DNA of 64,000 bases. Origin: Dyella_B nitratireducens. GTDB taxonomy: Bacteria; Pseudomonadota; Gammaproteobacteria; Xanthomonadales; Rhodanobacteraceae. The stretch spans positions 2,170,001-2,234,000 of the forward strand of contig NZ_CP064032.1 in NCBI RefSeq assembly GCF_049532905.1, written 5' to 3'. Of this stretch, positions 1-9,067 are shown in pieces (the first letter of the stretch is position 1; each line of letters starts with the position of its first letter). A model generated the notes under the pieces. That model was not told the DNA's origin. It worked only from the letters and a program-made list of their open reading frames with translations, and did no database searches. The position numbers were made by a program, and so were the translations under genes.

Positions 1-866
1 ACCTGGCTGCGCAGTTCCGGGCTCAGATCGTCGAAGAATTCGGTGAAGCCGGCGATCAGGTCGCACTTGGTCAGCACCAGGTACACCGGCACGCCGATGC
101 GCAATTGCGTGGACAACTCATCCAGGCGACGGCGAATCGCCTGCACGTGCTCCTGCATACCGTTTTGGTCGAGCGTGAGCAGATCGGACATGCTCATCGC
201 AATCACCACGCCGTTGATCGGCCGGCGCTTGCGGTACTTGCGCAGCAGCTTGAGGAATTCGCTCCACGCCGAGGCATCCGCCGCCTGGTCGGATTGCTGC
301 ATGGTGTAGCGTCCGGCGGTGTCGAGGAACACCGCTTCGTCGGTAAACCACCAGTCGCAATTGCGTGTACCGCCGACGCCGCGCAAGGCCTGCTTGCCGA
401 AGCGATCGGAGAGCGGAAAATTCAGGCCCGAATTCTGCAGCAGCGTGCTCTTGCCGGAACCCGGCGGGCCGATCACCACGTACCACGGCAGCGTGTAGAG
501 ATTGCCACCACCACGCTTGGCTTTACGCAGCGTATCCACCGCTTCCTGGAAACGCCCCTGCAATTGCGTACGTTCCGCGGTGCTGCGTTGGTCTTGGTCG
601 CTGCCGGCCGGCTTGGCCTCTTGCGAGACCATGTCGCCGGACATCTGCTGTGCTTTTTTGCGTGCACGCAGCTGCTGTACCTGCAACCAGATCACCCATA
701 TCGCAAGAATCACGATGATGGTGACCAGACGTACCACGGGGCTGGCCAGCGGTTGCGAATCGCCGATGCCCAGATAAGGACCGCCCAGCCAGATCAGGAT
801 GGACAGCAGGATGATACCGATCAGCGCAATGAACCAACCGGATTTGAACAGCGCAAAAATCTTCAC
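1..866 (-). CDS. tssM: TssM (IcmF) inner-membrane protein of the T6SS, 3' part cut by the window edge
   Basis: Only the first 288 codons are in the window; the gene continues past base 1. TssM spans the inner membrane and, with TssL, forms the membrane complex on which the T6SS baseplate docks. The frame opens with a GTG at 866 (VKIFALFKSGW), six bases after the tssL stop. Two hydrophobic helices lie within the first ~60 residues. A Walker A motif (GPPGSGKSTLL) is near residue 140, followed by a G-protein-like stretch (CDWWFTDEAVFLDTAGRY) and VLTKCDLI, which are typical of the IcmF cytoplasmic NTPase domain. It follows tssK and tssL, as in Pseudomonas H1-type clusters. The call is secure; the full length and C-terminus cannot be seen. 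Confidence 0.93.
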   Translation of the reverse strand, partial: MKIFALFKSGWFIALIGIILLSILIWLGGPYLGIGDSQPLASPVVRLVTIIVILAIWVIWLQVQQLRARKKAQQMSGDMVSQEAKPAGSDQDQRSTAERTQLQGRFQEAVDTLRKAKRGGGNLYTLPWYVVIGPPGSGKSTLLQNSGLNFPLSDRFGKQALRGVGGTRNCDWWFTDEAVFLDTAGRYTMQQSDQAADASAWSEFLKLLRKYRKRRPINGVVIAMSMSDLLTLDQNGMQEHVQAIRRRLDELSTQLRIGVPVYLVLTKCDLIAGFTEFFDDLSPELRSQ

Positions 867-871
867 AGGGT

Positions 872-2188
872 TCAATCCTCCGGAATGAACTTGATTTCCA
901 CGCGCCGGTTACGCGTGCGGTTGTCGGGCGTATCGGGCGGCAACGCAATGGGCTGCGATGAGCCCGCGCCGCTGGATTCGATACGTGAAGCGTTGTCCAG
1001 GCCATCGCTCAGGATCTGCGCCACGCTATGCGCACGTGCGCTGGACAGCTCGAAGTTGTCCTTGTACTTCAGCGAGCGGATCGGCTGATCGTCAGTATGA
1101 CCCACGACGATCACCCTGCCCTGCACCTGGTTGAGTGCGGCGGTGATCTTGTGCAGTAGCGGAATCTCATCCGCACTCACGTCGACGCCGCCGGAGGGGA
1201 ACATGCCGGTAGCGGCAAGGCGCACCATGGCCTCGCCATCGGGCTTTTCATCGACGGTGAGCAAGCCGGCCTGTTCTTCCGGCGACAGCAGTTGCTTGAG
1301 GCTCTTGCGTGCAGGGTGCGGCTGGCGCGCGGTATCCGGCGGCGTGCCGTTTTCCAGGCCGACTTGCGCCAGCTGCGCGCTGATCGGCGAGGAAAGTCCG
1401 TTGAGGCGAGAATAGAAAAACAGGAACGCGCCCAGCAGGATCACCGCCGCGAACGCGGCAACCACCCATAGCGGTACATAGCGGATCAGCGGATTGCGGC
1501 GGTCTTCAATGCCGCGCCAGTGCGGTGCCAGCTCATCCGCCGGCTTGGCGCGTTGCGCCTGGATGCGGCGGTACAGGTCTTCCTGGATGTCGGCAAGTTT
1601 GGCGCGACCGCCTGATTCGATCTGGTAGCGCCCGGCAAAACCCAGCGCCAGGCAGATGTACATCAGTTCGATCAGGTCGATGTGCTTGGCAAAATCCGAA
1701 CACAGGCGCTCGAGAATCTGGAAAAACTTGGCGCCGCCATAGGATTCGCTGTGGAAAGTAACGAGCAGCGTTTTCTGCGCCCAGCCACTGTGCTCGCCCC
1801 AGGGCGAATTGAGCACGGCTTCATCCAGCATCGTGCACAGCACATAGCGCGCGGCGAGGATGGTTTGTTGCGCGATATTGGCCGTCTGCGCGATGTTTTC
1901 GAAGCGATGGATCTGCGCCACGGTTTGATCGCGCAGGTGCGCGGCGTCCGGCGGCGCCACGCTATGGCGCAATTGCACGGCAAGCAACAGCAGGGGGCTG
2001 GCCGCCTGCACCAGCGGATTGGGGCCGCCTTCGAGGAATTGATTGATTTCCGCGGGCGGCGCATACGGAGCGGGCGCGCGCGCAGCGGAAGGTGGCGCCG
2101 CCGCGGGTGCAGGTGCCGGCGCAGAGCCATGCGGGCGCACCATGGTGACGTCGCGCATATCGTCGTTGGGGCCGTTGTTCTGGCTCAT
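872..2188 (-). CDS. tssL: TssL (DotU) with C-terminal OmpA-like peptidoglycan-binding domain
   Basis: 438 residues, the long form of TssL. A Pro/Ala-rich N-terminus (residues 1-45) precedes the DotU cytoplasmic domain (about 50-230) and a single transmembrane helix (about 238-259). A periplasmic linker then leads to an OmpA/MotB domain (about 318-436) with the GHTDDQP and NRRVEI signatures that contact peptidoglycan. TssL forms the inner-membrane complex with TssM, and the OmpA domain is expected to anchor it to the cell wall. This extended form is typical of H1-like systems. It lies between tssK and tssM, with the tssM GTG six bases after its stop. It matters here because no TssJ lipoprotein gene is found, so this domain may carry more of the envelope anchoring. 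Confidence 0.95.
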   Translation of the reverse strand: MSQNNGPNDDMRDVTMVRPHGSAPAPAPAAAPPSAARAPAPYAPPAEINQFLEGGPNPLVQAASPLLLLAVQLRHSVAPPDAAHLRDQTVAQIHRFENIAQTANIAQQTILAARYVLCTMLDEAVLNSPWGEHSGWAQKTLLVTFHSESYGGAKFFQILERLCSDFAKHIDLIELMYICLALGFAGRYQIESGGRAKLADIQEDLYRRIQAQRAKPADELAPHWRGIEDRRNPLIRYVPLWVVAAFAAVILLGAFLFFYSRLNGLSSPISAQLAQVGLENGTPPDTARQPHPARKSLKQLLSPEEQAGLLTVDEKPDGEAMVRLAATGMFPSGGVDVSADEIPLLHKITAALNQVQGRVIVVGHTDDQPIRSLKYKDNFELSSARAHSVAQILSDGLDNASRIESSGAGSSQPIALPPDTPDNRTRNRRVEIKFIPED

Positions 2189-2206
2189 GTCTCAATGCTC
2201 CGAACC

Positions 2207-2281
2207 CGTAGGTTGGGGTGCAAACCCCAACGTTGCCATGCCTGATAGCGCTCGATGTTGGGGTTTGCACCCCAACCTACG
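2207..2281. repeat. GTAG-type REP dimer between tssK and tssL
   Basis: Two hairpin arms in inverted orientation, each starting with GTAGG. The left arm is GTAGGTTGGGGTGCAAAC plus CCCAAC, and the right arm is its reverse complement, with a 24-base spacer. It sits 22 bases after the tssK stop and 18 bases before the tssL start, so it interrupts the tssK-tssL message with a strong stem. Same family as 3708-3779, 34741-34813, 35942-36014, 47053-47123 and 61221-61293. Confidence 0.9.
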
Positions 2282-2303
2282 AAGTGACGCAGGCTCTTGT
2301 GGC

Positions 2304-3647
2304 TCATGTTCCGCCTCGAATTGCCCACAGTTGCAGGTCAAGCCCTGCGAATTCCTCGCCGAAATGGAACGCGATGCCACCGGAGGTCTTCAGCATCCGC
2401 CACATCTGCGAGTTCTTGTCGAATTCGAAATACAAAAAGCCGGAGTTGTAGGGAATCTGCCGCGGCGCCACCGGCATCGGCGCGACCACGATGCCCGGCA
2501 ATTGCAGGTTCACCAGGTCACGGATTTTTTCCACCGGACCAATCTTCGATTGCGCGGGCAGTTGGCGGCGCAGGTCTTCGGATTTCATGTCCGACTTGGC
2601 CGCGAGCACGAAGGCCGCGGTGTCGAGCAAGGTGAGATCCGGCACCACCGCCACCCACACGCCGAACTTGCGCTGCTGCAGCGGAATCGGCATGGCAGTT
2701 TGCTCCATCACTGCGCTCAAGCTGTTGCGCAGCGCCATGATCACCGGGTCGAAACTCTCGCGCAGAAATTCATGGCGATAAGGCGGGAATGCCTGCACGC
2801 GTTTGCTCGGTGCGGTGAAAGTGGCCAGCTCACCAGCCATCGCGACCGCAAGGCGATAAAGATCTTCCGGATGCGCAATCGGTGCGGCAGCCAGATGCGC
2901 AATCAACGGTTGATAGCGGTTGACCACTTGCAGCAGCAGGAAGTCGGCGATTTCCGCCGCGCCGCCGCGATCGGTGACCGCGACGCGGCTCGCCAGCGCT
3001 TCGCCGCGCTGATGCAACAGGCCGAGCAATTCGGTCAGAAACGTCACCAGTCGCGGTACCGCCTGGCAGCTCTGCCCGGTCGGCATGAAGGTTTCATCCA
3101 GCACCACGCGGCGATCGGAACGGCATTCCACGATGCGCGTCAGCGGAATCTGCGCCAGGCCTTCCATCGGCTGCGATTGCGGCAGCAAGCGGCTGCTCAT
3201 GCCGCCGACTTCCAGCACGGAGAGTCCGTCCATGCTGCCGGACGCATCGCGCACTTCGGCTTCGCGCACACGGAAACGGAACAGTTTTTCCGGCGGCGCT
3301 TCGGGGCGTCCGCTATCGGGTTGCGTGGGTGAACGCAGCGGCAAGGTGAGATACACGGTCTGGTCGCGCCAGTTCGGATCCACTTCCAGCGCGGGCGGCA
3401 GCGGATCGTCGTTGGGCATGGAGAATGGCGTGCCGTCGGGAAACACGCCACGCGCACGCTTGATGCCGATCTTGCCGATCGCCAACAGGTCCGTTTCCAG
3501 TTCCAGTTCGTGAAAGCCCCATGCGTAAGGCCGCAAAGCCCCTGCACGCACTTCAACGAAACGCTCCAGGTAACGTTCCTGCTGCTGCAAGTGCTGGGGC
3601 CGCAGAAACAGCCCTTCACTCCACACCACTTTGTTGTTTTGCGTCAT
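2304..3647 (-). CDS. tssK: TssK baseplate protein
   Basis: 447 residues, the usual TssK length. TssK is the baseplate trimer that links the TssEFG wedge to the TssLM membrane complex. The N-terminus (MTQNNKVVWSEGLFLRPQH) is the strongly conserved family start: the W-EGMFLxPQHFQ segment resembles a phage receptor-binding-protein shoulder. The rest follows the family through a C-terminal segment ending in DLQLWAIRGG. It lies downstream of the FHA gene, separated by a REP dimer rather than the expected tssJ, and upstream of tssL. The start is the ATG at 3647. Confidence 0.95.
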   Translation of the reverse strand: MTQNNKVVWSEGLFLRPQHLQQQERYLERFVEVRAGALRPYAWGFHELELETDLLAIGKIGIKRARGVFPDGTPFSMPNDDPLPPALEVDPNWRDQTVYLTLPLRSPTQPDSGRPEAPPEKLFRFRVREAEVRDASGSMDGLSVLEVGGMSSRLLPQSQPMEGLAQIPLTRIVECRSDRRVVLDETFMPTGQSCQAVPRLVTFLTELLGLLHQRGEALASRVAVTDRGGAAEIADFLLLQVVNRYQPLIAHLAAAPIAHPEDLYRLAVAMAGELATFTAPSKRVQAFPPYRHEFLRESFDPVIMALRNSLSAVMEQTAMPIPLQQRKFGVWVAVVPDLTLLDTAAFVLAAKSDMKSEDLRRQLPAQSKIGPVEKIRDLVNLQLPGIVVAPMPVAPRQIPYNSGFLYFEFDKNSQMWRMLKTSGGIAFHFGEEFAGLDLQLWAIRGGT

Positions 3648-3687
3648 GTATCGGGTCCGTCTGTCTTGCGGCTTTGGTTACGCGCCC

Positions 3688-3705
3688 TCCCCTTTCGGGG
3701 AGAGT
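3688..3705. repeat. Short GC-rich palindrome (CCCTCCCC/GGGGAG type)
   Basis: A small hairpin of the form CTCCCCTTTCGGGGAGAG lies directly beside the REP dimer at 3708 in the gap between the FHA gene and tssK. It resembles the 'CTCCC...GGGAG' repeat family seen at 27119-27148, 48338-48462, 51210-51277 and 55516-55560. Confidence 0.5.
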
Positions 3706-3707
3706 TT

Positions 3708-3779
3708 GTAGGTTGGGGTGCAAACCCCAACATCGATGCGTTGATGCATCGCGATGTTGGGGTTTGCACCCCAACCTAC
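3708..3779. repeat. GTAG-type REP dimer between fha and tssK
   Basis: Perfect pair of inverted GTAGGTTGGGG hairpin arms around a short spacer. It begins (in the direction of the operon) five bases after the stop codon of the FHA gene and ends 60 bases before the tssK start. In H1-type T6SS loci tssJ normally occupies this junction. Confidence 0.9.
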
Positions 3780-3784
3780 GATGT

Positions 3785-5146
3785 TCATTTGCGACGACTA
3801 CTCTTGAGCCGCGCCAGCTGCTCCTCATACGCCCGCGCGAACTCATCTCCAAACAACCGCCGGAACGTGTCGTCCGGGTTCTTTATCAGGCCTTCGAAGT
3901 TGTCGCGGTATTTGTCCCAGTACTTCCCCTTGGCGCCGAACGCCACGCCACCGCGCTTGCCACCATCCACTTCATGTTCGTAGCGATCCGGATTGAAGTG
4001 CACCAGCAAGGCTTCGAAGCCCGCGCGCACACCGGCAAGCATCGCCATCTGGTGCAGGCGGATGTCTTCGAAGGCATCCTGGAACGCCGCCGTGCCGGAA
4101 AGAAAACCGGGATTGGCCGGCCCAAGGATTTTCTGCATCGCCTCGTCCGTGCCGAGCGCGAATTTCAGCGGGTTGTTTTCCGAGCGCTGGATCACGGTCA
4201 CCGGCAAGCGGAACGTGTTCTTGATTTCGGCACGCGCGCGCAGCACGTCCATGACGCCATCGACCACGATGCGAAAGATCTGCTCCACGTCCTGGGGTAG
4301 CGCGCCGCCCGATGTGGGTGCGGGCACGGGTACGTACACGGGCGCTGGCGCAGGCACCGGGACCTGCGGTGGCGGCGCTGGCGGCGATGCCACGACGGGC
4401 GCGGGTTCGGGCGGTGCAACGGGCGCCGCAGGCGCGGGGGCGAAATCGCCCGTGGTCAGATCCCAATTTTCCGGCAGCGTATTGGCCTGTTTGCGCACGT
4501 CCGTGGTGGGCGGGCGGAAGTGATCGCTGACGCTGGGTGTGTGGTTCCAGCTTGGCGCGGGTGCGGGTTCCGGTGCGGGTGCACCGAATGGCTCATCGAG
4601 AAAACTCAGCGGATCGAGATCGGCCCTGGGTTCTGCGACCTGGCGCGTGCCCGGAATCAAGCTGTCTATCGATGATGCACGCGATGGTGCCGGCGCGGAC
4701 GGCAAGGGATTGAAGAAATCGAAATCCAACGGATCGTTATTGAAAGAAGCTGAAACCGGTGGCGGCGCAGGCGCGGGCATCGGTTGCGGCACGGGCGGCC
4801 CGACTTGCACGATGGTTTCGCTATCCGCCTCCATGCGCACGGCGACCTCGAAGGTATCGATCTGCAGACGATCGCCGTTTTTCAGCGCCGCCGGGTCGCC
4901 TTTGATCAGGGGCGAACCGTTCAGCAGCATGCCGTTGGTGCTGCGGTCCTCGATGAAATAGATGCCGTTGAGATAGCGCACCATGGCATGCACGCGCGAC
5001 ACCCCGGACGCGCTCAGCACCCAGTCGCAATCCTCGGAACGTCCGATGCTGCCGTCCTTCGCATGAAAACTCTTCTGGCTGCGACTGCCAAATTGCGCCG
5101 CCTGTTGGCCTTGCACGACGAGCGTCAATGTCTGTGGCGTCGACAC
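3785..5146 (-). CDS. tagH: FHA-domain T6SS protein (Fha1/TagH-like)
   Basis: 453 residues from a GTG start at 5146, with AGGGGAT ahead of it. The N-terminal FHA domain (about residues 25-100; GRSEDCDWVLSASGVSRVHA and DRSTNGMLLNG) binds phosphothreonine. A long Pro/Ala-rich linker (about 115-280) follows. The C-terminal domain (about 285-450) is the one seen in TagH/ImpI proteins, including FRLPVTVIQRSENNPLKF and NPDRYEHEVDGG. In Pseudomonas H1-T6SS, Fha1 is phosphorylated by PpkA and activates assembly; a PpkA-like kinase is encoded at 33047-34744. It is the first of the fha-tssK-tssL-tssM block. Confidence 0.9.
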   Translation of the reverse strand: MSTPQTLTLVVQGQQAAQFGSRSQKSFHAKDGSIGRSEDCDWVLSASGVSRVHAMVRYLNGIYFIEDRSTNGMLLNGSPLIKGDPAALKNGDRLQIDTFEVAVRMEADSETIVQVGPPVPQPMPAPAPPPVSASFNNDPLDFDFFNPLPSAPAPSRASSIDSLIPGTRQVAEPRADLDPLSFLDEPFGAPAPEPAPAPSWNHTPSVSDHFRPPTTDVRKQANTLPENWDLTTGDFAPAPAAPVAPPEPAPVVASPPAPPPQVPVPAPAPVYVPVPAPTSGGALPQDVEQIFRIVVDGVMDVLRARAEIKNTFRLPVTVIQRSENNPLKFALGTDEAMQKILGPANPGFLSGTAAFQDAFEDIRLHQMAMLAGVRAGFEALLVHFNPDRYEHEVDGGKRGGVAFGAKGKYWDKYRDNFEGLIKNPDDTFRRLFGDEFARAYEEQLARLKSSRRK

Positions 5147-5161
5147 ACTTAAATCCCCTGC

Positions 5162-5710
5162 TTAACGATTACCGCTGCCGTTGGCGCCGGCATTGAGCAA
5201 GCTCATGGCTCGCTCGATGAAGGCGGTACGGCGTACTTCGAATTGCTCGGTCACCAGTGCGGCCATCAGGTTGATGGCGGCCACGGTGGCGCGCGCGGTG
5301 AGATGTTCCGGTGGCGGCACCGCTTGTTCCTGCGTGGCCGGCGCCAAGCTGCCGCTCGACCAGCCTGCTGCCGCCGCCATCCATGCGCCCAGCGAGCGAT
5401 AGCCACCGGCATTGGCGAATTCGAAGGCGGCACGGCGATTGTCTTCGTTCGGTTCGCGCACCCACTTTTCGGCCAGCGATGCGCCGGCCTTGTCTTCCAG
5501 GCCCAGTGGTTGCTCGCGCGCGCATTGCAGCAGCCATGCGACGGCGTAGCGCTTTGGCAGCAGGCGGGCGAGCAGCTTGAGCGCATCCTGGGTGTCGCCG
5601 GCATCGAGCAGCGTCTGCACCGCCACTTGCGGCGTCATTTCCGGGCGCAGCCTGGCGTTGGCCAGGGCCGACAAACCCATTTGCATCGAAGCCTGCGTAA
5701 CGACCGACAT
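5162..5710 (-). CDS. T6SS-associated cytoplasmic protein (DUF6931-like)
   Basis: 182 residues, mostly alpha-helical, with no signal peptide or membrane segment. The N-terminal part (TPQVAVQTLLDAGDTQDALKLLARLLPKRYAVAWLLQCARE) reads like a short helical repeat. Such small proteins are often found next to fha/vgrG in H1-like clusters and are annotated as DUF6931; I assign this from remembered sequence features only. It starts at the ATG at 5710 behind GGGGGAACTGG, 120 bases after vgrG and 16 bases before the FHA gene, so it is very probably co-transcribed. The biochemical role is unknown. Confidence 0.65.
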   Translation of the reverse strand: MSVVTQASMQMGLSALANARLRPEMTPQVAVQTLLDAGDTQDALKLLARLLPKRYAVAWLLQCAREQPLGLEDKAGASLAEKWVREPNEDNRRAAFEFANAGGYRSLGAWMAAAAGWSSGSLAPATQEQAVPPPEHLTARATVAAINLMAALVTEQFEVRRTAFIERAMSLLNAGANGSGNR

Positions 5711-5830
5711 CCAGTTCCCCCTTTACCAATCCGTGTTGCTGCGTTTGCCGATCAGCCTTCGGCATCCCTGTCCGCTTTCGTGATGCTTTTTTTGCCTGGC
5801 CGTCGCAGGAATGACGGCCAATGGAACGGC

Positions 5831-7801
5831 TCAACCAATCATGATGATGCCGCCGGATACCTGCGTCATGGCATCGCCACTGGCGGTCACCATGGCGCCC
5901 TTGATGCTGGTCGACGCACTGCCCTCCACATCCAGCATCGCATCCGAGTGCACCTTCATGCTGGCACCGGCACCGATGTCCATGGTGGCACCCGCCTTGA
6001 TATCTACCTCGACCTGCCCTTCCACCTTGACCGACGAATTGCCGGTAATGGTGATGTTGACGCCGCTGATCTGGATCTCGCCCGTGCTCTTGAGAATGAT
6101 ACTCGACGAGCCGGTGACAAGTTGGATCTCCGTGCCGGCCGTGAGCTTGAAAACCTTGCCCACGTCCTGCGTGTCGTTGTTGTTGATGGTGTGGTGGCGA
6201 TCGTTCTTGATGGTGACGGTTTCATCGTGGTCGATGGTCACCACGTGATCGTTCTCCACCTCTTCATGCATGTCTTTCTGCGCATGCATGAAGAAATCTT
6301 CGCTGCCTTTCTTGTCTTCAAAGCGCAGCTCGTTGAAGTCGGCCGCACCGCCAAGCAGGCTGCGGCTCTTGATGCCGCTTTGCGTCTTGTTGTCCGGCAG
6401 GCTGTAAGGCACGGTGTTGTCGCCGTTGTAGACACTGCCGATGATCAGCGGGCGATCCGGGTCGCCTTCCAGGAAGCTCACCACCACTTCCTGGCCCACG
6501 CGCGGAATGCTGATGGCGCCCCAGTTCTTGCCGGCCCACGAGGTGGCCACGCGTACTGGGCAGGAACACTTGGCGTTTTTCTTGTCAGGTGTATTCCAGT
6601 GGAACGTCACTTCGACGCGGCCGTATTTGTCGACCGCGATGTCCTCGTCCGTGTCGCTTCCCGTGACGATCGCTGTTTGCAGGCCTACGATGGTAGGTTT
6701 GCGCGCCGTTTGCGCACTGCGATAAGGCTGGCTGCTTTCAATGGAGTAAAAACCACAGTGAAACATCAACTCTCCGCCATCGTTGCCAGCACTGCTGGAC
6801 GGAGCATGGAGATTGATTTCACTTTCAACAATCAGGTACTCCTGATTGAGGTCATCGCGCGGATATTCACTCAGCTGGAACAAACCGCCAATCTGCACCT
6901 GGCACACGCCGGTCGAGCCGCTGTAACGCGACAGCGAAGCGCTCAATGCCTCGGCGCGAACTCTTGCGTATTGGGTGCCTACGTCTGCCTTCGTATAAAG
7001 GCCGGGATAATCGAAGATGTCGAGCTTCCCGTTCGCCCCTTCGTCGCCGTCCCCATGGCCGTCGCTCGTGCCAGTGGACAGCAGTGAGGCCTTCGGCGCC
7101 ATCGGGTCGAAGTCGGTAAATACGTATTTGGCCACATCCGCAGTACGGAAAGCAGCCCACGAAGTAACCGTAGCCTGCCTGCGCAGCACACCATCGGATG
7201 CGCCGCTATAGGCAACGTCGCTGAATCCATCTACTTTCTCGTGGGCACCGATGCTGTCGGCCAACACCATCGTATGAGTGCTGTCAGTGTGCGTGAAGTA
7301 GTAATAAATACCTTCCTGCTCCATCAGGCGGCTGATGAAGTTGAAATAGTCCTCGCGATATTGCACACAATAATCGCGCGTAGCGTAAGCACCGCTCAGA
7401 TTCAGTTGTATATCGCTGTAACCAATCTCACTGAGCACCTGCTTGATGATGTCAGGCGCTGCCATCTGCTTGTAGATGCGACAGTCCACCTTGTGCATCA
7501 GCAGCCAAGGCTTGGGAACCAATTTCACCTCATACTGCGCGTAGACGAGGTCTTCGATGTAATCGACACCCGTTTGCGTCGCACTCACCACCATGCCATT
7601 GAAGTAGCGGATGTAGCCATTCTCGGTATTGAGTGCAACCGTCATCGCGGAACCCAACAACCCGGTGAGGTCGATGGCTTGATCTTCGCTTTCAAACTGC
7701 ACCTGGAAGTCAAACAACTGACCAAGGCACTCCTTGGCTGTCATGCTGACGAAGCGCAAGTTATCGCACTTAGCGGAGGTGATGCTGACAATGCCGGTCA
7801 T
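5831..7801 (-). CDS. vgrG: VgrG (TssI) spike protein
   Basis: 656 residues, a standard-length VgrG with no effector extension. The N-terminal gp27-like region (about 1-380) is followed by the gp5 OB-fold (EVTFHWNTPDKKNAKCSCPVRVATSWAGKNWG) and the conserved Gly-His-Pro-type region (IPRVGQEVVVSFLEGDPDRPLIIGSVYN). It ends with the repetitive beta-helix of short V/I-x-V/I strands that builds the trimeric needle. VgrG sits on the Hcp tube, is tipped by PAAR (13238-13525) and carries effectors. The nearest upstream gene is the GH73-like toxin, a likely cargo. The start is the ATG at 7801. Confidence 0.95.
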   Translation of the reverse strand: MTGIVSITSAKCDNLRFVSMTAKECLGQLFDFQVQFESEDQAIDLTGLLGSAMTVALNTENGYIRYFNGMVVSATQTGVDYIEDLVYAQYEVKLVPKPWLLMHKVDCRIYKQMAAPDIIKQVLSEIGYSDIQLNLSGAYATRDYCVQYREDYFNFISRLMEQEGIYYYFTHTDSTHTMVLADSIGAHEKVDGFSDVAYSGASDGVLRRQATVTSWAAFRTADVAKYVFTDFDPMAPKASLLSTGTSDGHGDGDEGANGKLDIFDYPGLYTKADVGTQYARVRAEALSASLSRYSGSTGVCQVQIGGLFQLSEYPRDDLNQEYLIVESEINLHAPSSSAGNDGGELMFHCGFYSIESSQPYRSAQTARKPTIVGLQTAIVTGSDTDEDIAVDKYGRVEVTFHWNTPDKKNAKCSCPVRVATSWAGKNWGAISIPRVGQEVVVSFLEGDPDRPLIIGSVYNGDNTVPYSLPDNKTQSGIKSRSLLGGAADFNELRFEDKKGSEDFFMHAQKDMHEEVENDHVVTIDHDETVTIKNDRHHTINNNDTQDVGKVFKLTAGTEIQLVTGSSSIILKSTGEIQISGVNITITGNSSVKVEGQVEVDIKAGATMDIGAGASMKVHSDAMLDVEGSASTSIKGAMVTASGDAMTQVSGGIIMIG

Positions 7802-8082
7802 GCCAATGTGCCCCTAATCCATGAAGTTGTGCGTTAAGCCTTTCGGACATCCTGCGTCGACATCAAAAAAACGCGCTCTGCGTCCATACCGGCCAGGCTT
7901 CGTCTTTTTGCTGCTGCACCTTTGAGCCCCCGCTTTGGCAGTACCGGTTCTCCCTGGACCACCTGGACGGATTGTGTTTGGCCGGGGCACGTTTCCCCTG
8001 CTTTCACTGGCCACACATCGTGTAACACGCCTAGTTTATACCTACATCCGAGGCGCGCCCATGCGTGTCTCGGCCCCAATCC
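7802..8082. other. Gap between the glucosaminidase gene and vgrG
   Basis: 281 bases without a convincing gene. Short open frames on the minus strand have unlikely composition and no ribosome site. The only promoter-like feature is a TATAAA hexamer on the minus strand (8035-8040) with no clear -35 partner. It could hold a separate vgrG promoter, but nothing is decisive. Confidence 0.4.
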
Positions 8083-9051
8083 TCAACCAAAGAACAAACG
8101 GATCAACTGCGTCATCGGGCTCTCCCCATCCGTTCGACGCAAGGTTGCCGAGCCTTTGGCACCATGCGCATTCAACTGCTGCAAGGTGGTCGGCCCGACA
8201 ACGCCATCGACCTGCAGGCCATGGGCGCGTTGATACGCCTCCACAGCCGTCCGGGTACCTGGACCGAAATAACCATCGACTTTCACCGCATAGCCTTGCT
8301 TGGCAAGGCTCTGTTGCAAGCTGCGGACGGCTTCATTGTGAATACCTAGCTTGAGCGACGAGGGTGCCGGTGCAGACAGGTGGGGAGCCGCCGGGTGGGG
8401 GGCTACGCTTGTCGTCGCCGCAGGCGCCTTCGATGAAGCCGCCATCGGCGCGCCGGCCGCAAGCGCCGGGGACGCGGCAGCCGCAGAAGAAGAGGCCTGT
8501 TGTCCAGCCCCGGCCGGGGCGGAAGCAGAGGAAGCGGCAGGGGCCTGCTGCTGCGCGTACTTGATAGCCGCCTGCATCGTTGGGCCGTTGAAGAGGGTGA
8601 CTAGCTTATCCGCATAAAGCTGGTCAGTCGCGTAACCAGCTTTTTGCAATGCCGTTGCCTCCTTGCGAAGGTCACCCTTGGTTCCGGCATCAAACAATCC
8701 TGCTTTTCTATAGCGCTTGTTTTGTTGCAAGAACGCAATCCGGTCCGTGAGTGACTCATGGTAGGAGCCATACACCCGGAACGGCTGCAGCTTCCATACC
8801 TTCTTGCCGTTTTCCATTTCCCAGACGTTGAACGTTTTGCTAGGCCCCTTCCAACCACCGATCGCCTTGATATTGAAGATATTGTTGGTGCCGGAGAGCA
8901 CTTTAGCCCCCCAACCGGTTTCGCCTGCCGCTTGAGCCAGGATCAGCTCCCAGGACATGCCTGTTTCCTGTCCAACCTGGCGAGCAGCCGGATAGATTTC
9001 CGCTATGAACTTTTTCGGATCTGCCGGAGTTTTTTTCTTCTGGCCGCTCAT
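8083..9051 (-). CDS. T6SS glucosaminidase effector (GH73/FlgJ-like) with C-terminal peptidoglycan-binding domain
   Basis: 322 residues. Residues about 12-165 match the FlgJ/GH73 glucosaminidase fold: WELILAQAAGETGWGAKV holds the catalytic Glu (E44), and NNIFNIKA, the WKG motif and FRVYGSYHESLTDRIAFL follow. A low-complexity Ala/Ser/Pro linker (about 168-232) leads to a PG_binding_1 domain (about 235-300; AVRSLQQSLAKQGY and VDGYFGPGTRTAVEAYQ). It should cut the glycan strand of target peptidoglycan after T6SS delivery, like the Tge2 family. No signal peptide is seen, as expected for a T6SS cargo. The gene 17 bases upstream encodes a secreted protein that is the likely immunity partner, and vgrG follows. 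The exact cleavage site is inferred from the family. Confidence 0.85.
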   Translation of the reverse strand: MSGQKKKTPADPKKFIAEIYPAARQVGQETGMSWELILAQAAGETGWGAKVLSGTNNIFNIKAIGGWKGPSKTFNVWEMENGKKVWKLQPFRVYGSYHESLTDRIAFLQQNKRYRKAGLFDAGTKGDLRKEATALQKAGYATDQLYADKLVTLFNGPTMQAAIKYAQQQAPAASSASAPAGAGQQASSSAAAASPALAAGAPMAASSKAPAATTSVAPHPAAPHLSAPAPSSLKLGIHNEAVRSLQQSLAKQGYAVKVDGYFGPGTRTAVEAYQRAHGLQVDGVVGPTTLQQLNAHGAKGSATLRRTDGESPMTQLIRLFFG

Positions 9052-9067
9052 TTCTCATACCCGCCTA

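Noticed and set aside
5243..7087. 614-codon plus-strand frame opposite vgrG and the DUF6931-like gene
   Set aside because: Antisense shadow of two well supported genes.
7814..8079. Short minus-strand frames between the glucosaminidase gene and vgrG
   Set aside because: Two overlapping frames of similar length with no family and no clear ribosome site.
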